A stretch of 64,000 nt of DNA from Caldimonas brevitalea (GTDB lineage: Bacteria; Pseudomonadota; Gammaproteobacteria; Burkholderiales; Burkholderiaceae_C). Below, one piece after another: positions 36,347-47,052 of this stretch. Where the stretch lies: NCBI RefSeq assembly GCF_001017435.1, contig NZ_CP011371.1, forward strand, positions 1,736,001 through 1,800,000. The letters are read 5' to 3'. The position numbers were made by a program, and so were the translations under genes. Every line of letters starts with the position of its first letter. Positions within the stretch are counted from its first letter, which is position 1. Below the pieces are notes generated by a model. That model was given only the letters and a program-made list of their open reading frames with translations, did not search any database and had not been told where the DNA came from.

Positions 36347-36627
36347 GCGTGGCCGTCCCGCGCGAGGGCCTGCAGGGAACTTGCAGGGCCGTTGTTGGCA
36401 CTACAGCACACGGTCCGCACGCCCAGAGCTTGTTACGCTCCTTACCTCGCCGCGCCCGGTGCGCACGCCCGCACACCGGATGATCGCCGCTTTGCAGCAG
36501 CTGACAGGGGCTCGCCGCGTGGGTGGCGGCCCGCTTCGGCAGGGCGAAGGGCGGGCTTCCGCGACGCGGTGGCGACCTTCGCTACCATGCTGCGCCATCT
36601 GATCAAGAAAGGATGCAAAAAGACGCC

Positions 36628-37905
36628 ATGAGCATGCTGTCCCGACGAAACTTCCTGACGGTCCCGGCCGCATTCGCTGCCATGCCGGCACTGGCGCAGT
36701 TCCGCGTCGACATCTCGGGGGTCGGCGCCCGACAGTTCCCGATCGCGATCGCGCCCTTCCGCGGTGAAGCGGGCTGGACCCAGCAGGTGTCGGCCATCAT
36801 CCGTGCCGACCTCGAGCGCAGTGGGCAGTTCCGCGGTGTGGACACCGGCGGTGTCGCGGTCGACGAAACGGCCCGGCCGGTGGCCACCGAATGGCGCGGC
36901 CGCGGTGCCGACGCCCTGGCCGCCGGCAGCCTGTCGCGCCTGGCCGATGGCCGGGTGGACGTGCGCTTCCGGCTGTGGGACACGGTGCGCGGCCAGGACC
37001 TCGGGGGCCAGGCCTACGCTGTCGTCGAGGCCGACCTGCGTCTCGCCGCCCACCGCATCGCCGACTACATCTACGAGAAGATCACCGGCGAGAAGGGCGT
37101 GTTCGCGACCCGCATCGCCTACGTCACCAAGTCGGCCCAGCGCCACACGCTGTGGGTGGCCGACTCCGACGGCGAGGGGGCCCAGGTGGCGCTGGCGAGC
37201 GCCGAGCCCATCATCTCGCCGGCGTGGTCGCCGAACGGCTCCGAACTCGCCTATGTGTCGTTCGAAACCAAGAAGCCGGTCGTGTATTCGCAAGAGATCG
37301 CGTCCGGCAAGCGCAGCGCGGTGGCGGCCTTCAAGGGCTCGAACAGCGCACCCGCCTGGTCGCCGGACGGGTCGCAGCTGGCCGTGGTGCTGACCCGCGA
37401 AGGCGGGTCGCAGCTGTACCTGATGAACCGCAACGGCGAGAACGTGCGGCGTCTGACCAGCAGCTCCAGCATCGACACCGAGCCGGTGTTCAGCGCCGAC
37501 GGCAAGCAGCTGTATTTCGTCAGCGATCGGGGCGGTTCGCCGCAGATCTACCGCATGCCCGCCGGCGGCGGCAACATCGAACGCGTGACCTTCAACGGCA
37601 GCTACAACGTGAGCCCGGCGGTCAGCCCCGACGGACGCTGGCTGGCCTACGTCACGCGTGACGGGGGCGGCGCCTTCCGCGTGCAGCTGATGGAGATGGC
37701 CTCCGGCACCGTCACCACCATCTCGGACACCCGCGACGATGAAAGCCCGAGCTTTGCGCCCAACAGCCGGCTGGTGCTCTTCGCCACCCGGGCTCAGGGC
37801 CGCGACGTGTTGATGACCTCCACCCTGGATGGCAAGATCAAGGCGACCTTGCTCTCCAACCGGGGCGACGTCCGTGAGCCGATGTGGGGACCCTACGCGC
37901 GCTGA
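36628..37905 (+). CDS. tolB: Tol-Pal system beta-propeller protein TolB, Tat-like signal
   Basis: A 425-residue periplasmic protein linking Pal to the Tol motor. After the signal, an N-terminal domain (RQFPIAIAPFRGEAGWTQQV) precedes a six-bladed propeller with repeated SPAWSPNGSELAYVSFE, SAPAWSPDGSQLAVVL and TEPVFSADGKQLYFVSD units. The signal MSMLSRRNFLTVPAAFAA contains SRRNFL, a Tat-type motif, where E. coli TolB uses Sec. ATG 36628 is chosen because AAAGG is well spaced; ATG 36613 is immediately after it. tolQ, tolR and tolA are not upstream. Confidence 0.93.
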   Translation: MSMLSRRNFLTVPAAFAAMPALAQFRVDISGVGARQFPIAIAPFRGEAGWTQQVSAIIRADLERSGQFRGVDTGGVAVDETARPVATEWRGRGADALAAGSLSRLADGRVDVRFRLWDTVRGQDLGGQAYAVVEADLRLAAHRIADYIYEKITGEKGVFATRIAYVTKSAQRHTLWVADSDGEGAQVALASAEPIISPAWSPNGSELAYVSFETKKPVVYSQEIASGKRSAVAAFKGSNSAPAWSPDGSQLAVVLTREGGSQLYLMNRNGENVRRLTSSSSIDTEPVFSADGKQLYFVSDRGGSPQIYRMPAGGGNIERVTFNGSYNVSPAVSPDGRWLAYVTRDGGGAFRVQLMEMASGTVTTISDTRDDESPSFAPNSRLVLFATRAQGRDVLMTSTLDGKIKATLLSNRGDVREPMWGPYAR

Positions 37906-38060
37906 CCCACGTCGCTGCTGCACGACACGACGCGAGTGCGACACAATCACGCACGTGCAACCGCTAGATGCACATTTTTCCGCTCGTCCGACTTTTGAGG
38001 CCGGGCATTTATCAACGTGCCGTCCAAGCGCACGCGTTTCGTTCTGATAGGAGAATTCTC

Positions 38061-38594
38061 ATGAAACTTCGCACTGTGTCCTCTGCGCTGGCTACCGCAT
38101 GCATGGCCGTGGTCCTGGCGGGCTGCGGATCCAGCGTGAAACTGGATGAAACGCCGGTTGAATCCCGCACCGGCCAGGCGGTCGGCGAGGGCGGGCAGAC
38201 GCCGCAGTCCCAGGTTTCGTCGGTGAACCTGACGGACGCGCAAGGCAACGAGCGCAACGCCGCCGGCCAGCTCGACCGGGTCATCTACTTCGATTTCGAC
38301 AGCTATGCGGTCAAGGACGTCTACGGCCAGACCTTGTCGTCCTACGCCAAGACCTTGAACGGCGGCCAGCGTCGCCTGATGGTCGAAGGACATACCGACG
38401 AACGCGGCGGTCGCGAGTACAACCTGGCGCTGGGCCAGAAGCGCGCCGAAGCCGTGCGCAAGGCGCTGTCGCTGTTGGGCGTGAAGGAAAGCCAGATGGA
38501 AGCGGTGAGCTACGGCGAAGAGCGCCCGTCCGCGGTCGGCTCCGGCGAAGACGCGTGGGCCAAGAACCGCCGCGCCGAGCTGAACCTGCGTTGA
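38061..38594 (+). CDS. pal: Peptidoglycan-associated lipoprotein Pal
   Basis: A 177-residue outer-membrane lipoprotein. The lipobox is VVLAGC. The OmpA-like peptidoglycan-binding domain reads RVIYFDFDSYAVKDVYGQTL and MVEGHTDERGGREYNLALGQ, then KRAEAVRKALSLLGV. Pal ties the outer membrane to peptidoglycan and binds TolB. TAGGAG precedes ATG 38061. It lies between tolB and cpoB in the normal order. Confidence 0.96.
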   Translation: MKLRTVSSALATACMAVVLAGCGSSVKLDETPVESRTGQAVGEGGQTPQSQVSSVNLTDAQGNERNAAGQLDRVIYFDFDSYAVKDVYGQTLSSYAKTLNGGQRRLMVEGHTDERGGREYNLALGQKRAEAVRKALSLLGVKESQMEAVSYGEERPSAVGSGEDAWAKNRRAELNLR

Positions 38595-38607
38595 GCGAGG
38601 GCCGAGC

Positions 38608-39393
38608 ATGTTGTTGCGTCCTCACAGCGGGTTGACTGCCGCGGCCCGAGCCGCGCTGCTCACGCTGGCGTGTGGCCTGCCGTTGTCGGCGCACGCCTTG
38701 TTCAGCGACGACGAAGCTCGCCGCGCCATCCTCGAGCTGCGCCAGCGGGTCGACCAGGGCAACGAGCAGCGGCGCGCCGAACAGACGCGCAACACCGAGC
38801 AGATCGAGCAGCTGCGCCGCAGCCTGCTCGATCTGAACAACCAGCTCGAGCAGGCTCGCAGCGAGCTGGCACAACTGCGCGGCCAGAACGAGCAGCTGAC
38901 GCGGCTGGTGGCGGAGCTGCAGCGCACCCAGACCGACCTGAAGCAAGGCCTGGACGACCGCATGCGGCAGTTCGAGCCCCAGAAGGTCACGGTCGACGGC
39001 AAGGAAATCCAGGTGCGGCCCGACGAGCGGCGCGACTACGACGCGGCGCTCGAGCTGTTCCGCAAGGGCGATTTCCCGAACGCGGCGGCCGCCTTCCAGT
39101 CGTTCCAGCGCCGCTACCCGGGCAGCGGTTACAACGAGACGGTGCTCTACTGGCTCGGCAACGCCTTTTACGGCAAGCGCGACTATCGTGAGGCGATGGC
39201 GGCCTTCCGCAATCTGGTGAACACGGCACCGCAGCACATGCGCGCGCCCGAGGCCTTGCTGTCCATCGCGATGTGCCAGATCGAGCTGAAAGACCGGCCC
39301 GCGGCCCGCCGCACGCTGGACGAGCTGATCAAGACCCATCCGCAGAGCGAGGCGGCAGCCGAGGCGAAGGAACGGTTGGCGGCACTGCGCTAG
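38608..39393 (+). CDS. cpoB: Cell division coordinator CpoB (YbgF)
   Basis: A 261-residue periplasmic protein. A signal peptide (ARAALLTLACGLPLSAHA) precedes a trimerising coiled coil of about 40-105 (NTEQIEQLRRSLLDLNNQLE). A Pro/Lys linker and about three TPRs at 135-255 follow (AALELFRKGDFPNAAAAFQS, YWLGNAFYGKRDYREAMAAF). CpoB couples Tol-Pal constriction to PBP1B septal synthesis. It is 13 bases after pal, so the two share an mRNA. Confidence 0.94.
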   Translation: MLLRPHSGLTAAARAALLTLACGLPLSAHALFSDDEARRAILELRQRVDQGNEQRRAEQTRNTEQIEQLRRSLLDLNNQLEQARSELAQLRGQNEQLTRLVAELQRTQTDLKQGLDDRMRQFEPQKVTVDGKEIQVRPDERRDYDAALELFRKGDFPNAAAAFQSFQRRYPGSGYNETVLYWLGNAFYGKRDYREAMAAFRNLVNTAPQHMRAPEALLSIAMCQIELKDRPAARRTLDELIKTHPQSEAAAEAKERLAALR

Positions 39394-39533
39394 CAAGCCG
39401 CTGCCGGCGGCGGCAAGGACGCCGCCGCCGCTTCCGCCTGAGGCCGGTGTGGGTGGCGGCATGTCCTGGGTCCGCGTCCGCGGTCAGCCGGTGTGGACGA
39501 AGTGAGCGGCGTCTAACTCCCCGTCAGCGTGAC

Positions 39534-39557
39534 GTGTTGCCGCCGCGGCGGCAACAC
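39534..39557. promoter_or_regulatory. 24-bp perfect palindrome upstream of YeeE/YedE gene
   Basis: The left arm GTGTTGCCGCCG is followed directly by its exact reverse complement CGGCGGCAACAC. It lies 30 bases before the YeeE/YedE start and 140 bases after cpoB. It has no T-tract, so a dimeric repressor operator is more likely than a terminator. The regulator is unknown. Confidence 0.6.
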
Positions 39558-39564
39558 CTGCCGT

Positions 39565-39589
39565 ATGGGCCACTTACAATTTGGCCCAT
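39565..39589 (+). promoter_or_regulatory. Start-codon hairpin with TACAAT -10 box
   Basis: ATGGGCCA and TGGCCCAT form a perfect 8-bp inverted repeat across nine bases. The right arm includes the start codon of the YeeE/YedE gene (ATG at 39588). The loop contains TACAAT (39575-39580), a good -10 box, eight bases before the ATG. No Shine-Dalgarno sequence is present, so the transcript may be leaderless. Confidence 0.5.
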
Positions 39590-40703
39590 GGCAGACGTCG
39601 ATCTCTCCTCCATCGCAGCCCAGGTTCTCTGGGCTGCTTTCTTTTTGTCGGCCGCGTTCGGCGCGATCGCACAGCGCACCCATTTCTGCACGATGGGCGC
39701 GGTGGCCGACATCGTCAACATTGGCGACTGGAGCCGCATGCGCATGTGGGTGCTGGCCATCGGCGTTGCCGTGGTCGGCTTCAATGCGATGGTCGGGCTC
39801 GGCTGGGTCGACGCATCCAAAACGCTCTACGGCGGGCCCCGGGTGCTGTGGGCGTCGGCTCTGGTCGGCGGCTTTCTGTTCGGGGTCGGCATGGTGCTCG
39901 GCTCCGGCTGCGGCAGCAAAACCTTGATCCGTGTCGGCGGGGGCAACCTGAAGTCGCTGGTGGTGTTCCTCGTGCTCGGCCTGGCGGCCTATGCCACCCT
40001 GCGCGGTATCACCGCGGTGGCGCGGGTCAACAGCGTCGACCGGCTGTCGCTCACGCTGGCGGGAAGCCAGGATCTGCCGTCGCTGATCAGCGCGGCCACC
40101 GGCTGGTCGCGCGCGGCGCTCGCCTGGGGGCTGGGGCTGTTGGTCGGCGGCGGCTGCATCGCCTGGGCGCTGGCCCGACCCGAAGGGCGCACGGCCAACA
40201 ACCTGGCGGGCGGCATCGGCGTGGGGGCCGTGATCGTCGGCGTGTGGTGGGTGTCGGGCCGGCTGGGTTATGTGGCCGAAGACCCGAACACGCTGCAGGA
40301 GGCTTTTGTCGCCACCAATTCGCAACGCATGGAGTCGCTCAGCTTCGTCGCGCCGGTGTCGTACACGATCGACTGGCTGATCTTCTTCAGCGACAAGAGC
40401 CGCGTGCTGACGCTCGGCATCGTCTCGGTGCTCGGTGTTGTGGTCGGCTCGGCCGCCGCCTCCCTGGCCGACCGCAGCTTCCGCTGGGAAGGCTTCCGTG
40501 ACGCGCAAGACACGGCGAATCATCTGGTCGGTGGCGCGCTGATGGGGATCGGCGGTGTCACCGCACTCGGCTGCACGATCGGGCAGGGCTTGTCCGGCGT
40601 TTCGACGCTGGGCCTGACCAGCTTCATCGCGCTGGCCGCCATCATCGCGGGGGCTGTGGCCGGGCTGAAATATCAGGTCTGGCGCCTGGAGCGGCAGGCA
40701 TGA
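39588..40703 (+). CDS. YeeE/YedE family sulfur-compound transporter
   Basis: A 371-residue multipass inner-membrane protein. AIAQRTHFCTMGAVADIVNI, FGVGMVLGSGCGSKTLIRVG and GGVTALGCTIGQGLSGVSTL carry the conserved Cys residues that line the thiosulfate path in YeeE-type proteins. About ten helices fit two homologous halves. It should take up thiosulfate or move sulfur for tRNA or protein thiolation. There is no TusA/YeeD-like gene adjacent. Its stop (TGA 40701-40703) overlaps the first ATG of the mini-ORF repeats. Confidence 0.9.
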   Translation: MADVDLSSIAAQVLWAAFFLSAAFGAIAQRTHFCTMGAVADIVNIGDWSRMRMWVLAIGVAVVGFNAMVGLGWVDASKTLYGGPRVLWASALVGGFLFGVGMVLGSGCGSKTLIRVGGGNLKSLVVFLVLGLAAYATLRGITAVARVNSVDRLSLTLAGSQDLPSLISAATGWSRAALAWGLGLLVGGGCIAWALARPEGRTANNLAGGIGVGAVIVGVWWVSGRLGYVAEDPNTLQEAFVATNSQRMESLSFVAPVSYTIDWLIFFSDKSRVLTLGIVSVLGVVVGSAAASLADRSFRWEGFRDAQDTANHLVGGALMGIGGVTALGCTIGQGLSGVSTLGLTSFIALAAIIAGAVAGLKYQVWRLERQA

Positions 40704-40863
40704 GCGGCGCACGGCCGCCCGAAGCCGCTCGCACCGCAGTGCGTAGCACGGAGGTTATCCAAATGAGCGGCGCACGGCCGCCCGAAGCCGCTCGCACGGC
40801 AGTGCGTAGCACGGAGGTTATCCAAATGAGCGGCGCCGCAGTGCCCAACACGAAGGTCACCCG
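40700..40863 (+). repeat. Three tandem copies of the start-site element
   Basis: Unit 1 (40700-40762) and unit 2 (40763-40825) are 63 bp each and differ at one base (GCACC versus GCACG). Unit 3 (40826-40863) is a 38-bp shortened, diverged copy. Related copies occur at 18029-18094, 21581-21625 and 26959-27024. Near-identity of units 1 and 2 implies a recent duplication. Confidence 0.9.
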
Positions 40864-40867
40864 ATGA
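40700..40867 (+). CDS. Tandem start-site mini-ORF (55 codons) coupling YeeE/YedE to tcdA
   Basis: ATG 40700 overlaps the transporter stop. Two identical 21-codon units follow (MSGARPPEAA to STEVIQ), then a shortened unit (MSGAAVPNTKVTR) whose TGA at 40865 overlaps tcdA's ATG at 40864. Each unit ends in CACGGAGG or a variant, giving serial ribosome sites. The arrangement would pass ribosomes from the transporter to tcdA. Whether the peptide has a job is unknown. Confidence 0.6.
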   Translation: MSGARPPEAARTAVRSTEVIQMSGARPPEAARTAVRSTEVIQMSGAAVPNTKVTR

Positions 40868-41667
40868 GCGGCGTCGAGCCCGACCTCACCAGCCAATTGC
40901 TGGGCGACGACGGTGACGACGGCGAGCGCCGCTTCGGCGGCCTGCGCCGGCTTTACGGTTCGGACGGCTATCGCCGGATCCGGGCGGCACGCGTCGCGGT
41001 CGTGGGCGTTGGAGGTGTCGGCTCATGGGCTGCCGAGGCTTTAGCACGCAGCGGCGTAGCAGAACTGACGCTGTTCGACCTCGACCATGTCGCACTGTCG
41101 AATGTGAACCGTCAGATCCACGCACTCGAGAGCACGCTGGGCCAGGCCAAGGTGTTGGCGTTGCGCGAGCGCATCGCCTTGATCCACCCGGCCTGCCAGG
41201 TGCGGGGTGTCGAAGAGTTCGTCGAGCCGGACAACTGGCCCGCATTGTTGCCGGCGCCGGTAGATGCGTTGATCGATTGTTGCGATCAGGTGCGTGCGAA
41301 AGCCGCACTTGCCGCCTGGGCCTTGCAGACCCGCACCCCGCTGGTCACGGTCGGGGCCGCCGGTGGCAAGCAGCGGGCACACGAAGTCGACGTGGCGGAT
41401 CTGTCCGACACCACCCACGACCCCTTGCTGGCCTCACTGCGGCAACGCCTGCGGCGCGAGCACGGTGCACCGCGCAAGGGACACATCGGTGTGCGCTGCG
41501 TGTTCTCACGCGAAGCCCTGACGCGCCCGCCCGAAAGCTGCGATCTCGACGGCAGTCTTAATTGCCATGGGTATGGTTCGGTCGTGAGCGTCACGGCGAC
41601 CTTCGGCCTCGTCGCCGCTGGCGAGGTGCTGCGGGACATCGCGCGGGACTCACGCCGCACAGCTTGA
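40864..41667 (+). CDS. tcdA: tRNA threonylcarbamoyladenosine dehydratase
   Basis: A 267-residue E1-like enzyme that converts t6A37 to cyclic ct6A37 in tRNAs reading ANN codons. The ATP-binding loop is VAVVGVGGVGSWAAEALARS. ELTLFDLDHVALSNVNRQIH and PVDALIDCCDQVRAKAALAA are typical of TcdA/CsdL, with TFGLVAAGEVLRDI near the end. Length matches the E. coli protein. ATG 40864 is coupled to the mini-ORF. Two tRNA-Lys genes, natural substrates, follow 180 bases downstream. Confidence 0.93.
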   Translation: MSGVEPDLTSQLLGDDGDDGERRFGGLRRLYGSDGYRRIRAARVAVVGVGGVGSWAAEALARSGVAELTLFDLDHVALSNVNRQIHALESTLGQAKVLALRERIALIHPACQVRGVEEFVEPDNWPALLPAPVDALIDCCDQVRAKAALAAWALQTRTPLVTVGAAGGKQRAHEVDVADLSDTTHDPLLASLRQRLRREHGAPRKGHIGVRCVFSREALTRPPESCDLDGSLNCHGYGSVVSVTATFGLVAAGEVLRDIARDSRRTA

Positions 41668-41698
41668 GACGTCGCATCGTGCGAAGGCCACAAGAGGC

Positions 41699-41728
41699 TT
41701 GAGTAATCCAAAAAACTCTGTCTATAAT
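41699..41728 (+). promoter_or_regulatory. Sigma-70 type promoter for tRNA-Lys
   Basis: TTGAGT (41699-41704) and a perfect TATAAT (41723-41728) are separated by 18 bases. Transcription would begin near 41735, leaving a leader of about 115 bases before the first tRNA-Lys. Confidence 0.8.
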
Positions 41729-41849
41729 CTAGGGCTTCGCGGGTCACCGGCTGAATAAGTTCCCTTGGAACAGTTCAGCAGGTTCAGCAGCCGCGTTTGA
41801 GGTCACGGTCTCGCGGTCTCGAACAGGCGGCAGGCAGATCCCGCGCGGA

Positions 41850-41925
41850 GGGTTGTTAGCTCAGTCGGTAGAGCAGCGGACTTTTAATCCGTTGGTCGCA
41901 GGTTCGAATCCTGCACAACCCACCA
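41850..41925 (+). tRNA. tRNA-Lys (anticodon TTT)
   Basis: A 76-base tRNA. Acceptor arms GGGTTGT and ACAACCC pair perfectly, and the CCA end is encoded. The anticodon loop is CTTTTAA with anticodon TTT. The TTCGAATC T-loop and AGCTCAGTCGGTAGAGC D-arm are canonical. Confidence 0.97.
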
Positions 41926-42060
41926 CTGCTGTTCTGAATGACGTGCCGCGGCTGTTGCGCACACGGGGTTCGAAGTACAGTATGTGGCGATCACAGTGAA
42001 AGTATTGGAGACGTTGGTTCGCAAAACCGTCGTGCTCCGGACGATGTCGCACAAGATATC

Positions 42061-42136
42061 GGGCTCTTAGCTCAGTTGGTAGAGCAGCGGACTCTTAATC
42101 CGTAGGTCGAGTGTTCGAGTCACTCAGGGCCCACCA
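42061..42136 (+). tRNA. tRNA-Lys (anticodon CTT)
   Basis: A 76-base tRNA. Acceptor arms GGGCTCT and AGGGCCC pair with one G-U wobble, and CCA is encoded. The anticodon loop is CTCTTAA with anticodon CTT. It follows the TTT isoacceptor by 135 bases and is closed by a strong terminator. Confidence 0.97.
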
Positions 42137-42143
42137 AAATCGA

Positions 42144-42185
42144 AACCCCGCCGGTCTTTGAATGCAAAGGCCGGCGGGGTTTTTC
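42144..42185 (+). terminator. Rho-independent terminator after tRNA-Lys genes
   Basis: ACCCCGCCGG and CCGGCGGGGT form the main stem, extended by CTTTG/CAAAG, and are followed by TTTT. It begins eight bases after the second tRNA's CCA. Confidence 0.93.
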
Positions 42186-42383
42186 GTTGGGGCAGCGCTG
42201 CACGGCCGGCCACATGGGCCGCTGTTGCCTCTGGACTCCGAGCAGCGGCGGTTCGCCCACCATGCCATCATCTCTCCCCTGCTGTCGTGTACGCCCGAAG
42301 AGTCGATCCTCGGTGGACCCGCCGGTCGCACCGATGCAAATCGGAAGGTGGCGTGCCGATTGGCTACGCCGCAAGGAGGCCCC

Positions 42384-42893
42384 ATGACTTGTTCTTCATT
42401 GTTCCGTGCCGCCTGGGTTCTGTCTGTTGCCACGTTGGCCGGTTGCGCCACCAGTTATGGTCCGGGCGACCTGAAGCCCGGCACTCCGGCAGCCGAGGTG
42501 ATCGCCCGAATGGGGCCGCCGACGGGTGAGTACCGGCAGCCCGACGGACCGCGCCGCCTCGAGTTTGCGCGCGGGCCTTTTGGCCGGCATACCTACATGG
42601 TCGACCTCGATGCGCAAGACCGGGTCAGCCGTTGGCAACAGGTGCTCGACGAGCGGACATTCAACGCGCTACCGGTCGGCATCTCGCGCCAGGAGGTGCT
42701 GTATCGCCTCGGTCGGCCTTCGCATGAGATGGTGATCCCCCGTCGCAACGAACGCATCTGGTCGTATCGCTACGAAGCCGTGTTCTGCCAGTGGTTCCAG
42801 GTCAGCCTGGACCGAACGTCAGACAAGGTGACAGAGACCGGATATAACGTCGACCCGATGTGCGATGCCGACAGTTGGGACGGCCCGCGTTGA
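42384..42893 (+). CDS. BamE/SmpA-like outer-membrane lipoprotein
   Basis: A 169-residue lipoprotein (lipobox in VATLAGC). Two similar segments follow: GTPAAEVIARMGPPTGEYRQ with a DxxDRVSRWQQVL strand, and ISRQEVLYRLGRPSHEMVIP with IWSYRY. This is the duplicated SmpA/OmlA (BamE-like) pattern. True BamE is shorter with one repeat, so this is a relative rather than bamE itself. AAGGAGG lies five bases before ATG 42384. Confidence 0.75.
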   Translation: MTCSSLFRAAWVLSVATLAGCATSYGPGDLKPGTPAAEVIARMGPPTGEYRQPDGPRRLEFARGPFGRHTYMVDLDAQDRVSRWQQVLDERTFNALPVGISRQEVLYRLGRPSHEMVIPRRNERIWSYRYEAVFCQWFQVSLDRTSDKVTETGYNVDPMCDADSWDGPR

Positions 42894-42909
42894 AGCTGCG
42901 AACACCACC

Positions 42910-43257
42910 ATGATCCTCTACGGCATCCCGAACTGCGACACCGTCAAAAAAGCGCGCCGCTGGCTCGACGAGCACGGCATCGCCTACACCTTCCACGACT
43001 TCAAGAAGCAGGGGGTGCCTGAAACCCGCCTGGACCACTGGCTCGCCACCGCCGGCTGGCAGACGCTGGTGAACCGGCAGGGCACGACGTGGCGCAAACT
43101 CGATCCGGCGGCACAGGCCTCGGTGACCGACGCCGCCAGCGCTCGAGCCTTGCTGTTGGCGCAGCCGAGCGCGATCAAGCGCCCGGTGCTGGAGGCCGGG
43201 GAGCGGCTGCTGGTGGGCTTCGATGCGGCCCGCTACGCCGCCGTCTCGGCCGGCTGA
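42910..43257 (+). CDS. ArsC-family (Spx/YffB) thioredoxin-fold protein
   Basis: A 115-residue protein. YGIPNCDTVKKARRWLDEHG carries a single Cys in a C-x-x-V rather than a CxxC site, followed by YTFHDFKKQGVPETRL. SAIKRPVLEAGERLLVGFDA is the conserved cis-Pro region and C-terminal end of YffB/ArsC-like proteins. It is probably a glutathione-linked reductase of unknown substrate, not a proven arsenate reductase, as no ars genes are near. It lies 16 bases after the lipoprotein gene. Confidence 0.85.
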   Translation: MILYGIPNCDTVKKARRWLDEHGIAYTFHDFKKQGVPETRLDHWLATAGWQTLVNRQGTTWRKLDPAAQASVTDAASARALLLAQPSAIKRPVLEAGERLLVGFDAARYAAVSAG

Positions 43258-43279
43258 CGTCGACATCGTCACGCCGTAA

Positions 43280-43317
43280 AGGAAACGGCCGCAGCCCGGG
43301 CGGGGGCGTGCGGCCGT
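43280..43317 (-). terminator. Probable terminator of acnA
   Basis: On the minus strand, ACGGCCGCA pairs with TGCGGCCGT across a GC-rich 15-base loop and is followed by TTCCTTT. It lies 26 bases after the acnA stop. The T-tract is interrupted. Confidence 0.6.
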
Positions 43318-43342
43318 CAGGGCCCGGCGACGCGACGCCGCG

Positions 43343-46093
<2,751 letters not shown>

Positions 46094-46296
46094 GTGCGGG
46101 ACTCCGTGGAGCGGGGACCATAGGGGGTGGGGGAATCGTGCGAATTGTCGCAGTTTGAAGTTGGGTCGCAAGAAGCATGCGAGGCGGGGTGCCGCCGCCA
46201 GAACATCTTGATGCCAAAAAGGGCGGCGAGGCCGTCGCCGGCGGCGGCGCCGCGCGGGAGGGAAGGGGGCTGCAGGTCGCCGTTAAGCTGACGCCC

Positions 46297-47052
46297 ATGA
46301 TCGTCATCGGCACCGCTGGCTGGAGCCTGCCCCGCGCAGTCGCCCCTGCCTTTCCAGGGGAGGGCCAACACCTCACCCGCTACGCCCGCGTGTTGGGTTG
46401 CGCGGAGATCAACACGTCGTTCTACCGCCCTCACCGTCTTGAGACCTACGCGCGCTGGGCCGAACAAACCCCTGCGGGCTTTCGCTTTTCGGTCAAGCTG
46501 CCGCGCACGATCACGCACGAGGGGCGGTTGCGGCGGGCCAAAGCGCCGCTGACGCAGTTCCTGTCGGAGGTGAGCGGCCTGGGCGACAAGCTCGGCGTGC
46601 TGCTGGTGCAACTGCCGCCCTCGCAGGTGTTCGAGCCACGCGTGGTCCGAAACTTCTTCCAGCTGCTGCGAGAGCAGCACGACGGGCCGGTGGTGTGCGA
46701 GCCGCGCCATGCGAGCTGGTTCGAGCCGGCCGCCGAGCGCGCGCTGCAGGCGCACCGGGTGGGGCGGGTCGGCGCCGACCCAGCCAAGGTGCCGGTTGCT
46801 GCGACGCCGGGCGGGTGGCTGGGTGAAGACGGGTCGGGCGCCGGCGCAGCGGTGTACCACCGATGGCACGGGTCACCGCGAACGTATTGGTCGTCCTACA
46901 GCGCTGAGCAGTTGCAGGCCTGGCGCGACGCGTTGCGGGCGTGGCCCAAGTCGGCGGACTGCTGGTGCATCTTCGACAACACCGCGTCGGGGGCGGCCGC
47001 GGAGAACGCGCTGGCGTTGCAGGGGTTGCTGGCGTCCACGGGTCGAAGGTGA
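46297..47052 (+). CDS. DUF72 family protein
   Basis: A 251-residue TIM-barrel-like protein of DUF72 (YecE). MIVIGTAGWSLPR, CAEINTSFYRPHRLETYARW, FRFSVKLPRTITHEGRL and YHRWHGSPRTYWSSYSAEQL are family blocks, ending with CWCIFDNTASGAAAENAL (FDNT). Function is unknown; structural similarity to metal-dependent isomerases or endonucleases has been suggested. The GxxGW start is placed at ATG 46297. It is divergent from acnA. Confidence 0.9.
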   Translation: MIVIGTAGWSLPRAVAPAFPGEGQHLTRYARVLGCAEINTSFYRPHRLETYARWAEQTPAGFRFSVKLPRTITHEGRLRRAKAPLTQFLSEVSGLGDKLGVLLVQLPPSQVFEPRVVRNFFQLLREQHDGPVVCEPRHASWFEPAAERALQAHRVGRVGADPAKVPVAATPGGWLGEDGSGAGAAVYHRWHGSPRTYWSSYSAEQLQAWRDALRAWPKSADCWCIFDNTASGAAAENALALQGLLASTGRR

